NCBI GenBank assembly: GCA_900551745.1
Contig: URXA01000001.1
Span: forward strand, 186,001-250,000
Direction of reading: 5' to 3'
Length of the DNA stretch: 64,000 nucleotides
DNA from: an uncultured Phascolarctobacterium sp.
GTDB taxonomy: Bacteria > Bacillota > Negativicutes > Acidaminococcales > Acidaminococcaceae
Shown here: positions 54,314 to 63,317 of the stretch, in pieces
Position numbering within the stretch: position 1 is the stretch's first letter
Layout: each line of letters starts with the position of its first letter
Notes under the pieces: model-generated
Database searches by the model: none
The model's input: the letters and a program-made list of their open reading frames with translations, nothing else
Told to the model about the DNA's origin: nothing
Translations under genes and position numbers: made by a program

Positions 54314-56125
54314 TCATATTATAAATTTTTCAAAATCCCCTAACTGTTCCGATGCCAGACGTACCTTTATAAAAGTACCGTTTTCTTTATAGTCCTGTTC
54401 TAAAACGGTGCCTATAGTATGTAGTTTAGCAGCTTTTTCAGATTCTGTATATGGAATAAGCATAGTGACCTCTAGAGATTTTAATTTCAGATTTTCTGAA
54501 ATAAGATTTAGGAGTTGATCTATGCCAATGCCACTTTTTGCCGATATACAAACACTATTTTCTTGCTGAGATAAACGCTGTGCCAAAGCATTTTCAGGGG
54601 GAAGTTTATCTATTTTATTGTAAACGGTGAGGATTGGTTTGTCCTGTGCATCTATTTGTTCTAAAACCTTATAAACAGCATCACTTTGTTCCTGATATAA
54701 TTCATGGCTCACGTCAATAACATGCAGCAATAAATCTGCTTCAGCAACTTCTTCTAAAGTAGATCTGAATGCTGCAACTAATTGATGAGGTAAACGTTGT
54801 ATAAAACCAACGGTATCAGTAAGTATTGCTTCATGCTTATCTGGTAACATTAACTGACGTGTAGTAGGATCAAGAGTTGCAAACAATTGATCTTTAGCAT
54901 AAATATCAGATTTTGTTAATAAATTCAGTAATGTAGATTTACCGGCATTAGTATAGCCAACAAGACTTATTGAAAGGACCTGATTTTTGGCTCGCTTAAT
55001 TCTATGCAAAGTCCGGACAGCACGAACCTTTTCTATGGAGTCTTTGATAAAAGCTATACGGTCACGAATACGTCTTCTATCAACTTCTAATTTTGTTTCA
55101 CCAGGGCCGCGAGTACCAATACCACCGCCTAAACGTGATAAAATAAGTCCTTTACCCATAATTCGTGGCAAATTATATTGCAGCTGTGCTAGTTCCACTT
55201 GTAATTTTCCTTCATTAGTACGGGCCCGCTGCGCAAAAATATCCAGAATCAAAGCTGTTCTATCAAGGATACGAACGCCCATGACCTGTTCTATATTTCT
55301 TTGCTGTGCCGGTGTTAGTTCATCGTCAAAAATACACAAGTCGATATTTTCCTGCTGGGCATACAAGGCTAGCTCCTGCACTTTCCCTTTACCGATAAAA
55401 AAAGCCGGATCAGGTTTAGCACGTCGTTGGATAAACTTGTTTACAACTACGGCTCCTGCTGTATCAGCCAGCTGTTTCAACTCTTCAAGGGAATCTTCAG
55501 CAGTCCAACCACCTTTTATCTGCCCCCAGTCCATACCGACTAAAATTGTCTTCTCTGCAGCTACTGCTAAACTGGAACTACTTGTTTGCTTGTCTAAAAT
55601 ACGCTCTATTGTATTGATTACATTAAGAAAATTAATAGATTCTGCTTCTTCTAGAGAAAAAGGTCCATATTCATCGCAGATGAACTGTTCTTCTTTGTCA
55701 AGCCCAACTATCATGCCAAAAGACATTATGGATTGCGTGTAATCAGGTGCGGCAACACCTATTGTAACCATAGCATCGAATTTATTGTTTTTTAACGCTG
55801 AAAAATCAACTCCACTCAGCGCTGGATTACCATTTGGATGGGTATGGACGCAACGGATTCCGCTTAATCTTCCAATACCTCTGCGACCTTCTACCGCTGG
55901 CAATTCCACGCTGTCATTGCCGCCGATTACGATATTAGTTATTTGACCGCTTCGAGAAATATAAAGAGAAATTTCTCTGTTAATAAATTCGGTGATATCG
56001 GCTAATTTTAAAGCTAATTCAGCAGAAATAAGCTGACCTAACGGTACTTGCATATCGTATAAAGTTATTAATTCGTTTAAAACAGAATCACGTATTCCTT
56101 TTTTATTACCTAAAATTTCACGCAT
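54314..56125 (-). CDS. hflX: GTPase HflX with N-terminal JAMM/RadC-like domain
   Basis: HflX is a ribosome-binding GTPase that rescues stalled or hibernating ribosomes. The HflX domain begins near 190, with the helical RRIRDRIAFIK region and P-loop GYTNAGKS at 390-397, DTVGF and NKID. About 180 extra residues come first. There, residues 94-107 read HTHPNGNPALSGVD, an exact HxHPx6SxxD metalloprotease (JAMM) motif as in RadC, with Glu51 as a possible upstream acid. Long HflX forms occur in Clostridia. Whether the JAMM part is active is unknown. Confidence 0.93.
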   Translation of the reverse strand: MREILGNKKGIRDSVLNELITLYDMQVPLGQLISAELALKLADITEFINREISLYISRSGQITNIVIGGNDSVELPAVEGRRGIGRLSGIRCVHTHPNGNPALSGVDFSALKNNKFDAMVTIGVAAPDYTQSIMSFGMIVGLDKEEQFICDEYGPFSLEEAESINFLNVINTIERILDKQTSSSSLAVAAEKTILVGMDWGQIKGGWTAEDSLEELKQLADTAGAVVVNKFIQRRAKPDPAFFIGKGKVQELALYAQQENIDLCIFDDELTPAQQRNIEQVMGVRILDRTALILDIFAQRARTNEGKLQVELAQLQYNLPRIMGKGLILSRLGGGIGTRGPGETKLEVDRRRIRDRIAFIKDSIEKVRAVRTLHRIKRAKNQVLSISLVGYTNAGKSTLLNLLTKSDIYAKDQLFATLDPTTRQLMLPDKHEAILTDTVGFIQRLPHQLVAAFRSTLEEVAEADLLLHVIDVSHELYQEQSDAVYKVLEQIDAQDKPILTVYNKIDKLPPENALAQRLSQQENSVCISAKSGIGIDQLLNLISENLKLKSLEVTMLIPYTESEKAAKLHTIGTVLEQDYKENGTFIKVRLASEQLGDFEKFII

Positions 56126-56140
56126 AACTTATATACCTTA

Positions 56141-56183
56141 AAGAGCAGACATGGTAAAATACCGTGTCTGCTCTTCCTTTTTT
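56141..56183. terminator. hairpin between the DEAD-box gene and hflX
   Basis: A 16-bp stem (56141-56156 with 56160-56175, one G-T pair, AAA loop) lies after the DEAD-box gene. In the transcribed direction only TTT follows, so it may be a weak terminator or a processing/stability hairpin. Confidence 0.55.
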
Positions 56184-56187
56184 ACAA

Positions 56188-57780
56188 TTATTGACGAGCT
56201 TTCGCCGGTTCAACGTTGACTTTATAGCCTTTAATAGTGTTTTTGTGCATTGATCCTAAAACCTTTTCGGCCATATCTTCAGGTACTTCTACAAAAGTAA
56301 ACTTATCATAAATATTGATCAAGCCTACTTCTTTGGCAGGAATATCTGCTTCAATGGCAATAGTGCGAACTATGTCCTGCACAGTAACTTTCTGACTGCG
56401 GCCTATATTCATGAAAAGGCGGACCATGCCAGGGCGGCCGCCGGTATTACTTAAATCTTTAGACAAAATATCTTCAGGAGCAGCTTCCAGTGCTTTATTG
56501 CCTTCCTGCATCAGTTTTAAAGCAGCAGCAACCACATCTTCAGATTCATATTCTTTTAGCAAGCTTGATGCAATAGACATATAGTCATGATAATTAGCCT
56601 GATCCAGTACGCTCTGCATTTTAGAGAAAATCATTTCGCGCTGACGCTCGACAACATTTGCCGTGGTCGGTAATTGACGACGTGTGATCTTGGTCTTAGT
56701 AGTACGTTCAATCAATTTTAACTGACGGAATTCACGAGGTGTAATAAATGTCATAGCTACGCCGGTATTGCCTGCACGGCCAGTACGTCCAATACGGTGT
56801 ACATAGCTTTCCGGATCCTGCGGAATATCAAAATTGATAACATGTGTAATATTATCAATATCTATACCACGGGCAGCAACATCAGTGGCAATAAGAATAT
56901 CAGCAGTACCATCACGGAATTTTTTCATAACGCGATCACGCTGAGTTTGGCTTAAGTCACCGTGCAAGCCTTCAGCCATATAACCACGGCTTCCTAAGGC
57001 AATAGCAAGGTCGTCTACACCTTTCTTCGTGCGACAGAAAATAATTAGTTTACCATCGATTTCTGCATCAAGCAAACGACATAAGCCTTCGATCTTATCC
57101 TTAGTTTCAAAATAATACTGATCGATAAGCGGAACTGTGAGCTCTTCTTTGCTGATCGTAACATTTTTAGGAGCCTTCATATATTTTTTTGTGAGGCTCA
57201 GGATCGGTCTTGGCATAGTCGCTGAAAACAACAAAGTCTGACGTTCTGCAGGAAGATTTTTCATAATTTCTTCCATATCGTCTACAAAGCCCATATCCAA
57301 CATTTCATCAGCTTCATCCAGGACTAAAAATTTAATATGATCAAGTTTGATAGTTTTGCGGTTTATATGATCAATCAAACGGCCGGGTGTACCAATAACT
57401 ATTTGCACACCGCTGCGTAAAGCTCTGATCTGACGGTCGATAGGCTGTCCACCATAAACAGGTAATGCTTTAATTTTAGAAGTACGTCCGATTTTACCGA
57501 TCTCTTCTGCAACCTGAATTGCCAGTTCACGTGTCGGAGTCATAATCAGAGCTTGAATATGGCGATGATCGGTAATACTTTGTACGACTGGAATACCAAA
57601 GGCGGCTGTTTTACCAGTACCAGTCTGTGCCTGACCTATAACATCGCTACCATCTAGTACTAAAGGAATAGTTTGCTCCTGGATCGGAGACGGTTCTTCA
57701 AAACCCATAGCTGTTAAAGATGCTACGATTTTTTTATCCAGCAGTAAGCTGCCGAACATTTCTTGTACATTAGTTGTCAT
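56188..57780 (-). CDS. DEAD-box RNA helicase with DbpA-type RNA-binding domain
   Basis: DEAD-box helicases unwind RNA during ribosome assembly and decay. All motifs are present: AQTGTGKTAAFG, PTRELA, GTPGRLIDH, DEADEMLDMGF, SATM, RGIDIDNI and HRIGRTGRAG. The C-terminal 75 residues (from MVRLFMNIGRSQKV) form the DbpA/DeaD RNA-binding domain that in DbpA directs binding to 23S hairpin 92. Length is 530. GAGGA lies about 10 bases before the ATG, and cinA ends 3 bases upstream. CshA, DeaD or DbpA cannot be told apart safely. Confidence 0.92.
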   Translation of the reverse strand: MTTNVQEMFGSLLLDKKIVASLTAMGFEEPSPIQEQTIPLVLDGSDVIGQAQTGTGKTAAFGIPVVQSITDHRHIQALIMTPTRELAIQVAEEIGKIGRTSKIKALPVYGGQPIDRQIRALRSGVQIVIGTPGRLIDHINRKTIKLDHIKFLVLDEADEMLDMGFVDDMEEIMKNLPAERQTLLFSATMPRPILSLTKKYMKAPKNVTISKEELTVPLIDQYYFETKDKIEGLCRLLDAEIDGKLIIFCRTKKGVDDLAIALGSRGYMAEGLHGDLSQTQRDRVMKKFRDGTADILIATDVAARGIDIDNITHVINFDIPQDPESYVHRIGRTGRAGNTGVAMTFITPREFRQLKLIERTTKTKITRRQLPTTANVVERQREMIFSKMQSVLDQANYHDYMSIASSLLKEYESEDVVAAALKLMQEGNKALEAAPEDILSKDLSNTGGRPGMVRLFMNIGRSQKVTVQDIVRTIAIEADIPAKEVGLINIYDKFTFVEVPEDMAEKVLGSMHKNTIKGYKVNVEPAKARQ

Positions 57781-57783
57781 TGT

Positions 57784-59040
57784 TTAAATTTCCTCATTTC
57801 TTTTTGCTTTTATTTTATCTATCACCATAGAAATAGCCGTTAACGCACTACGCAGTTTATTTTCAGTTCTGGTTCCGCCGAAAAGATGTTTCACACAATG
57901 TACGTCATTGCCATCAGCTACAGCCATATAAACTAAGCCTACAGGTTTTTCTTCTGTGGCACCACCAGGACCTGCAATACCAGTGATACCTACACCATAA
58001 GTTGTTCCAAAAAGATCTCTTACTCCGGACGCCATCTCACAGGCAACCTGTTCGCTGACAGCGCCGTATTTTTCTAAATTTTCTGCAGATACGTTGACCA
58101 GTTTTTGTTTGGCCATATTGCTGTAAGTCACAACACTGCCCAAAAGATATTCACTGCTTCCAGGAATATCAGTGATCATGCTGCTGGCTAAACCTCCTGT
58201 GCATGATTCCGCAAAGGCAATCGTACTACCGCTTTTTAATAATTCCTGACCAAGATATTCTGCTAAAGAAGCATCATCAACGCCATAAATAAATTTACTT
58301 AACCGCTCATAGATTTGTGCTTCTGTACCGGAAATAAAGGCTTTGGCTTCTTCAACATCGGACGCTTTGGCTGTAATACGAACAATAATTTCACCGCGGC
58401 GAGCATAAATGGCAATGGTAGGATTACTTTGTGAAGTGATAATATCATCAAGCTGCGCTGCAACAGATGATTCTCCAATGCCACGCATTTTTAAAATACG
58501 CGAATATATTATACCTTGTTGAGCATAACGCTGCATAAGTAACGGTAAAAAGCGCTGTTCACATACGTAATTTAATTCTGACGGAGGTCCAGGCAGCAAA
58601 ACAATCAGCTTGCCATTATGTTCTAATACCAAACCCGGCGCAGTTCCAACTTCGTTGATCAAAATTTCTGCACCTAAAGGAATCATTGCCTGTTTATCAT
58701 TATTAGATGACATACAAAGACCTTTTTTAACAAAAAAGCTGTTAATCCTATCCCATGTATCTAAATCCAGATACATTTCCAGTCCCAGCATATCAGCAAT
58801 AACTTCTTTCGTGATATCGCCTCTTGTAGGTCCAAGACCACCTGTAGTAATAATGATATCCGCTCTCTCTAAAGCAATCTCTAAAACGCTTCTCAGCCTG
58901 GTCTCATTATCGCCAACAGTCGTCTGATAAAGCACATCATAGCCTAGTTTATTTAATTGTCGTGATAAGTACTGAAAATTAGTATTAAGTATTTCTCCCA
59001 ACAGCAGCTCAGTACCCGTATTTACAACTTCAACGATCAT
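57784..59040 (-). CDS. cinA: CinA family: NMN deamidase and competence/damage-inducible protein
   Basis: CinA joins a MoaB-like N-terminal domain (GTELLLGEILNTN, TTGGLGPTRGD) to a C-terminal PncC amidase (about 260-418). PncC recycles nicotinamide mononucleotide to nicotinate mononucleotide. The amidase core reads FAESCTGGLASSMITDIPGS and GITGIAGPGG. Length (418) is normal for Firmicutes. GGGAGG precedes the ATG. In many Firmicutes recA follows cinA; here a DEAD-box gene does. NAD salvage also links it to the nicotinate phosphoribosyltransferase at 3511. Confidence 0.94.
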   Translation of the reverse strand: MIVEVVNTGTELLLGEILNTNFQYLSRQLNKLGYDVLYQTTVGDNETRLRSVLEIALERADIIITTGGLGPTRGDITKEVIADMLGLEMYLDLDTWDRINSFFVKKGLCMSSNNDKQAMIPLGAEILINEVGTAPGLVLEHNGKLIVLLPGPPSELNYVCEQRFLPLLMQRYAQQGIIYSRILKMRGIGESSVAAQLDDIITSQSNPTIAIYARRGEIIVRITAKASDVEEAKAFISGTEAQIYERLSKFIYGVDDASLAEYLGQELLKSGSTIAFAESCTGGLASSMITDIPGSSEYLLGSVVTYSNMAKQKLVNVSAENLEKYGAVSEQVACEMASGVRDLFGTTYGVGITGIAGPGGATEEKPVGLVYMAVADGNDVHCVKHLFGGTRTENKLRSALTAISMVIDKIKAKRNEEI

Positions 59041-59064
59041 TTGTTTTGCCTCCCTGCCGGCAAA

Positions 59065-60396
59065 TTAAATTCTCTCTCCTACCATTTCATAAGTGAATCC
59101 CTGTAAAATTTTTACTTTAATAAATTCACCTGCCTGAACATTTCCTGCGTTTTCGACAAAAATACTGCCATCAATATTAGGAGCTTCTCTATAGGAACGG
59201 CCAAAAACAAGATCATGGTTTTCTTCATCGCAGCCTTCAACAAGCACTTCTAAAGTCATATCTTCCATATCATGATGCATATCTTCTGATATACGTGCCT
59301 GTAAAGACATTAATTCATGGAAACGTTCTTCTTTGATTTGCTCATCTATCTGTTCCGGTAAATCAGCCGCTGCAGTTCCCTCTTCCTGAGAATAAGAAAA
59401 CACACCTGCATTGTCGAAACGCTGCGCTTCAACAAACGCTTTTAATTCTTGGAAATCAGCTTCTGTTTCTCCAGGAAAGCCGACAATAAACGTGGTCCTG
59501 ATGGTAATGCCCGGTATACGCTGCCGTAATTTGTTCAGCAGTGCCTCAACTTCTGATTTAGTATCATAACGATTCATGCTGTTAAGCAATCTGTCGCTGG
59601 CATGCTGAAGCGGAAGATCCACATATTTGCAAACCTTATCCAGATTTGCAAAAGCTTCAATCAAATCGTCAGTAAAATTATTCGGATAACAATACATGAC
59701 CCGGATCCATTTCAGTCCTTCCAGTTTATTAAGTTCGGCTAAAAGCTCAGGCAGCCGCAGTTTACCGTAAAGATCTTCACCATATCTGGTTGTATCCTGA
59801 GCAACAACTATAAGCTCTTTAACACCGTTCTCAACTAATGTTTTGGCTTCCTCAAGTACTTGTTCAAACGGTTTGCTGACATACGGTCCGCGTAATTTGG
59901 GGATAATGCAGTAAGAACAGCAATTATCACAGCCTTCAGCAATTTTTAAATATGCCATATAATCAGGAGTTGTTAAAACACGCGGCGCCGATACTGGAGC
60001 TAGTTCTGCTTTTTCCAAAGACTCCAGCATAATGAAACGCTCTCCCTGAGTTACTCTTTGGATAACATAAGCAATATCTTCATAGCATTCAGTACCGATA
60101 ACTGCATCTGCTTCGGGAATATTTTCTAAAAGTTCTTCTGCATAACGCTGTCCTAAGCATCCGGTAATAATCAAATATTTGCAGGTGCCTGTTGTTTTAT
60201 ACTCCCCCATTTGCAGAATCGTATTAATAGATTCTTCTTTGGCAGATTCTATAAAACCACAGGTATTTATAATAATCAAATCTGCTTCTGCGGGATCATT
60301 AGTAATTGTTATCTGCTGTTCATGAATCAATCCTAACATTGTTTCAGAATCAACGAGATTCTTAGGACAGCCAAGACTTACTAAGCCTATTTTCAC
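59065..60396 (-). CDS. rimO: ribosomal protein S12 methylthiotransferase
   Basis: RimO adds a methylthio group to the S12 Asp88 equivalent using SAM and two [4Fe-4S] clusters. The N-terminal cluster uses C10 (SLGCPKN), NTCGFIESA and TGCLGQRY. The radical SAM motif is CDNCCSYC (CxxxCxxC). A C-terminal TRAM domain follows. Length is 443. The start is GTG with GGAGG 7 bases upstream. As a radical SAM enzyme it can release 5'-deoxyadenosine, a likely substrate of the 40-46 kb salvage operon. Confidence 0.96.
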   Translation of the reverse strand: MKIGLVSLGCPKNLVDSETMLGLIHEQQITITNDPAEADLIIINTCGFIESAKEESINTILQMGEYKTTGTCKYLIITGCLGQRYAEELLENIPEADAVIGTECYEDIAYVIQRVTQGERFIMLESLEKAELAPVSAPRVLTTPDYMAYLKIAEGCDNCCSYCIIPKLRGPYVSKPFEQVLEEAKTLVENGVKELIVVAQDTTRYGEDLYGKLRLPELLAELNKLEGLKWIRVMYCYPNNFTDDLIEAFANLDKVCKYVDLPLQHASDRLLNSMNRYDTKSEVEALLNKLRQRIPGITIRTTFIVGFPGETEADFQELKAFVEAQRFDNAGVFSYSQEEGTAAADLPEQIDEQIKEERFHELMSLQARISEDMHHDMEDMTLEVLVEGCDEENHDLVFGRSYREAPNIDGSIFVENAGNVQAGEFIKVKILQGFTYEMVGERI

Positions 60397-60410
60397 GTTT
60401 GTTCCTCCAT

Positions 60411-61424
60411 CTATTTTACTGCGAATCTAGCTGACTGCAGCCATTTATTTGTTAAACTCTCCTGTTGTGCCGGAGTATTATAAGCAGTGTTAAGCCATAA
60501 TTTTTCAGGCTGCTCGATATGATTACCATTTAAACCATTGGATAGTAAAAATATGTAACCTGTATTTTGCTCCAATGCAACTTTCTGCGGTGCCGCTGAC
60601 ATCAAAAGCCAGTCTCTGAACATTTGTGCAGCCTCATATTTCTTAGAAGCAGCATCAACTGCTACCCCATATAAGCTTACTGGAGTACCTTCACTGGGAA
60701 AGACGATATATGCAGGAAAATCATTTTCCAAATATTTGAATACATAGCTGCGTCGAGTAATAGCCAAGTCCGCATCACCAACAGTGGTCAGGCGAATAGG
60801 TGTGAAAGGAAAGCGGGAATATTGCGAAATTTGTCTGTTAAGACCTCTGAAATATGCCAGGCTTTTTTCTTCGCCCCGAACACTTGCAAAAGCAGCTAAA
60901 AAGTTACGTGTATTTGCCGAATCAGAAAGATTTTCCATAGCCACACGCACATTTTGAAGTTTAATAATATCCTGCCAGCTCAAAATATTTTCCTGACCAT
61001 ATTTTCTGGCATAACTTTGATTAACTAAAAAAACTACGGGGTCATAAAAGACGCCGAACCACTGACTTTGTTCATCCTTGAAAACAGACGGTAATAAATC
61101 TCCTGCCTCACTTAAAATTGCATATAAACGCTGTTGTTTACTTAACAGCTGCAGTTCATTATGCTCTAAAAGATACAAATCAGGTAATTTTCCTTGATCT
61201 CTTTCTTCCGGCAGTACTAGTTTTATCACAGCATTTCGATCAGGGGCATTATTATACTCACCGATCAAAGCCTGTAAAAAGCTATTATCTAAATTAGAAT
61301 ATAATAATAATTCAGTTTTTCCATGCACTGCTATATTCGTTTCATTTTTCTCAGGATCAAAAATAAACCAAGCTATGCAGAAAAACATTAGAGCAATGAT
61401 TAACAGTATTTTTTTTTGAGGCAT
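60411..61424 (-). CDS. membrane-anchored solute-binding-protein-like protein
   Basis: This 337-residue protein looks like a type II periplasmic binding protein of the iron(III)/spermidine group. The N-terminus has one hydrophobic segment (about 5-22) without a clear lipobox or cleavage site, so it may be a signal anchor. Fold landmarks are ELLLYSNLDNSFLQAL near the start, GVFYDPVVFLVN, LSWQDII and ADLAITRRSYV. No permease or ATPase gene is adjacent. AGGAGG precedes the ATG. It sits between ygiQ and rimO in the same direction. Ligand unknown. Confidence 0.78.
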   Translation of the reverse strand: MPQKKILLIIALMFFCIAWFIFDPEKNETNIAVHGKTELLLYSNLDNSFLQALIGEYNNAPDRNAVIKLVLPEERDQGKLPDLYLLEHNELQLLSKQQRLYAILSEAGDLLPSVFKDEQSQWFGVFYDPVVFLVNQSYARKYGQENILSWQDIIKLQNVRVAMENLSDSANTRNFLAAFASVRGEEKSLAYFRGLNRQISQYSRFPFTPIRLTTVGDADLAITRRSYVFKYLENDFPAYIVFPSEGTPVSLYGVAVDAASKKYEAAQMFRDWLLMSAAPQKVALEQNTGYIFLLSNGLNGNHIEQPEKLWLNTAYNTPAQQESLTNKWLQSARFAVK

Positions 61425-61439
61425 CTTTAACCTCCTGTT

Positions 61440-63296
61440 TTACCGCCGTTTGTTCATTTTAGGGTTGAATGTAATTTTGCTGTGACGTGCTTTTGGATTA
61501 TATGAAGAAGATATTTTCAGTAAACATTTCGCATCATCGCCAATAAGGTCACCACGATTAGTCTGCTGCAAAGCTTCCTTAACCAACTGACGGTTTTTAG
61601 GATTTTTATATTGCATCAGAGCACGCTGCATCGCTTTATCGTGAGGATTACGGGCAACAAAAACCTTTTTGCCAGTTTCAGGATTGATACCGGAATAATA
61701 CATTGCTGTCGATGCGCTTCCTGGAGTTGGGATAAAATCCTGCACCTGTTCAGGCTGATGTCCGATATCCCTCAGAAATTCACTTAATTCAACTGCATCA
61801 CGCAGAGTACAGCCGGGATGACTGGAGATAAAGTAAGGTACTAAAAACTGTTTTAGACCTATCTCTTGATTTTTCTTATTAAAAGCACGCATAAACTTTA
61901 GGTAAACAGATTTACCAGGCTTGCCCATATTGGCTAAGGCATGTTCTGCTACGTGCTCTGGAGCAACTTTCAATTGTCCACTGACATGATAACGGCATAA
62001 TTCATCTAAGAAACGATCATTTTTGTCTGCCAGCAAATAATCGTAACGGATACCGGAACGAACAAATACTTTCTTTATTCCAGGAAGCGCACGAACTTTT
62101 TGAAGCAGTGCTATATAATCGCTGTGGTCAGTATCAAGATTAGGACATGGTTTTGGAAACAGACACTGCCTATCGCGACAAACTCCTACTTCTAATTGCT
62201 TGGTACAGGAAGGATGCCTGAAATTAGCAGTAGGCCCACCAACATCATGTATATATCCCTTAAAATTTGGAAGTGCAGTGATTTTTTTTGCTTCACGAAT
62301 GATAGATTCATGACTGCGTGTCTGGATTATTCTTCCCTGATGAGAATGAATAGCACAGAAAGAACAACTGCCAAAACAGCCACGGCAACTGATCACACTA
62401 AACTGTACCTCTTCTATTGCAGGCACTCCTCCGTATTTTTCGTAAGACGGATGATAAGTACGCATATAATCCAAATCATAAATAGCATCCATTTCTTCCT
62501 GTGACAAAGGAAATGGCACTTGATTTTGAACAACAAATTTTTTGCCATTCTTTTGGACAACAATCTTACCTGAAAATGGATCAAGTTCTTTACTTTGCAG
62601 ATTATAAGCTTTAGCAAACGCTTCCCTGTCTTTTAATATATCTTCTAATGCAGGTAATTCGATAAATTCATCTATCAATTGTAAATCATCTGCTAAATAA
62701 GCTGTACCACGTACATAATGGATATCTTCGATAACGGCTCCGCCGGCTAAATAGTCAGCAATTTCAACGATCTGCTTTTCACCCATACCATATATCAATA
62801 GGTCGGCATTGCTTTCGACTAAAATTGACGGCAAAATCTTATTTTCCCAATAATCAAAGTGCGCAAATCTGCGCAAACTAGCTTCGATTCCTCCGATAAT
62901 AACCGGCATTTTCGGCCATAAGCGTTTTATTTGCTGTGAGTAAACAACAGTAGCATGATCAGGTCGCTTCCCCATCTCACCACCAGGTGTATATACATCT
63001 TTTTTTCTTGGCTTTTTAGCAGCAGTATAGTGGCAAAGCATTGAGTCAAGATTCCCACCTGAAATAAGTACTGCCAGACGGGGTTTGCCCAGCGCCTCAA
63101 AATTTTTCAACTCGCGCCAATCAGGCTGACATAACAAGGCGACTTTATAACCCTGCGCTTCTAATACACGACAGATAACAGCCGGTCCAAAAGAAGGATG
63201 ATCAACATAGGCATCGCCGCTGATAAATAAAAAATCTATTTGTTCCCAGCCGCGGGCATTGATATCTTCCCGTGAAATCGGCAAAAATTCTTTCAT
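61440..63296 (-). CDS. YgiQ-family radical SAM protein
   Basis: YgiQ proteins are conserved radical SAM enzymes with no reaction firmly assigned to my knowledge. The N-terminal part resembles a B12-binding-like fold. The cluster motif is CRGCFGSCSFCAIHSHQGR near residue 305 (CFGSCSFC, CxxxCxxC). A second Cys-rich stretch, CRDRQCLFPKPC, lies near 373-384, and the C-terminal domain (DUF3362) has FIPTPGSASTAMYYSG. Length is 618. CGGAGG lies 12 bases before the ATG. It follows the rodZ-like gene by 21 bases. Confidence 0.92.
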   Translation of the reverse strand: MKEFLPISREDINARGWEQIDFLFISGDAYVDHPSFGPAVICRVLEAQGYKVALLCQPDWRELKNFEALGKPRLAVLISGGNLDSMLCHYTAAKKPRKKDVYTPGGEMGKRPDHATVVYSQQIKRLWPKMPVIIGGIEASLRRFAHFDYWENKILPSILVESNADLLIYGMGEKQIVEIADYLAGGAVIEDIHYVRGTAYLADDLQLIDEFIELPALEDILKDREAFAKAYNLQSKELDPFSGKIVVQKNGKKFVVQNQVPFPLSQEEMDAIYDLDYMRTYHPSYEKYGGVPAIEEVQFSVISCRGCFGSCSFCAIHSHQGRIIQTRSHESIIREAKKITALPNFKGYIHDVGGPTANFRHPSCTKQLEVGVCRDRQCLFPKPCPNLDTDHSDYIALLQKVRALPGIKKVFVRSGIRYDYLLADKNDRFLDELCRYHVSGQLKVAPEHVAEHALANMGKPGKSVYLKFMRAFNKKNQEIGLKQFLVPYFISSHPGCTLRDAVELSEFLRDIGHQPEQVQDFIPTPGSASTAMYYSGINPETGKKVFVARNPHDKAMQRALMQYKNPKNRQLVKEALQQTNRGDLIGDDAKCLLKISSSYNPKARHSKITFNPKMNKRR

Positions 63297-63317
63297 TAGG
63301 ATTTCTGGCCTCCGATA

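Noticed and set aside
54987..55742. 251-codon open frame on the plus strand
   Set aside because: It lies wholly inside hflX on the other strand, has low-complexity Ser/Cys composition and no ribosome site.
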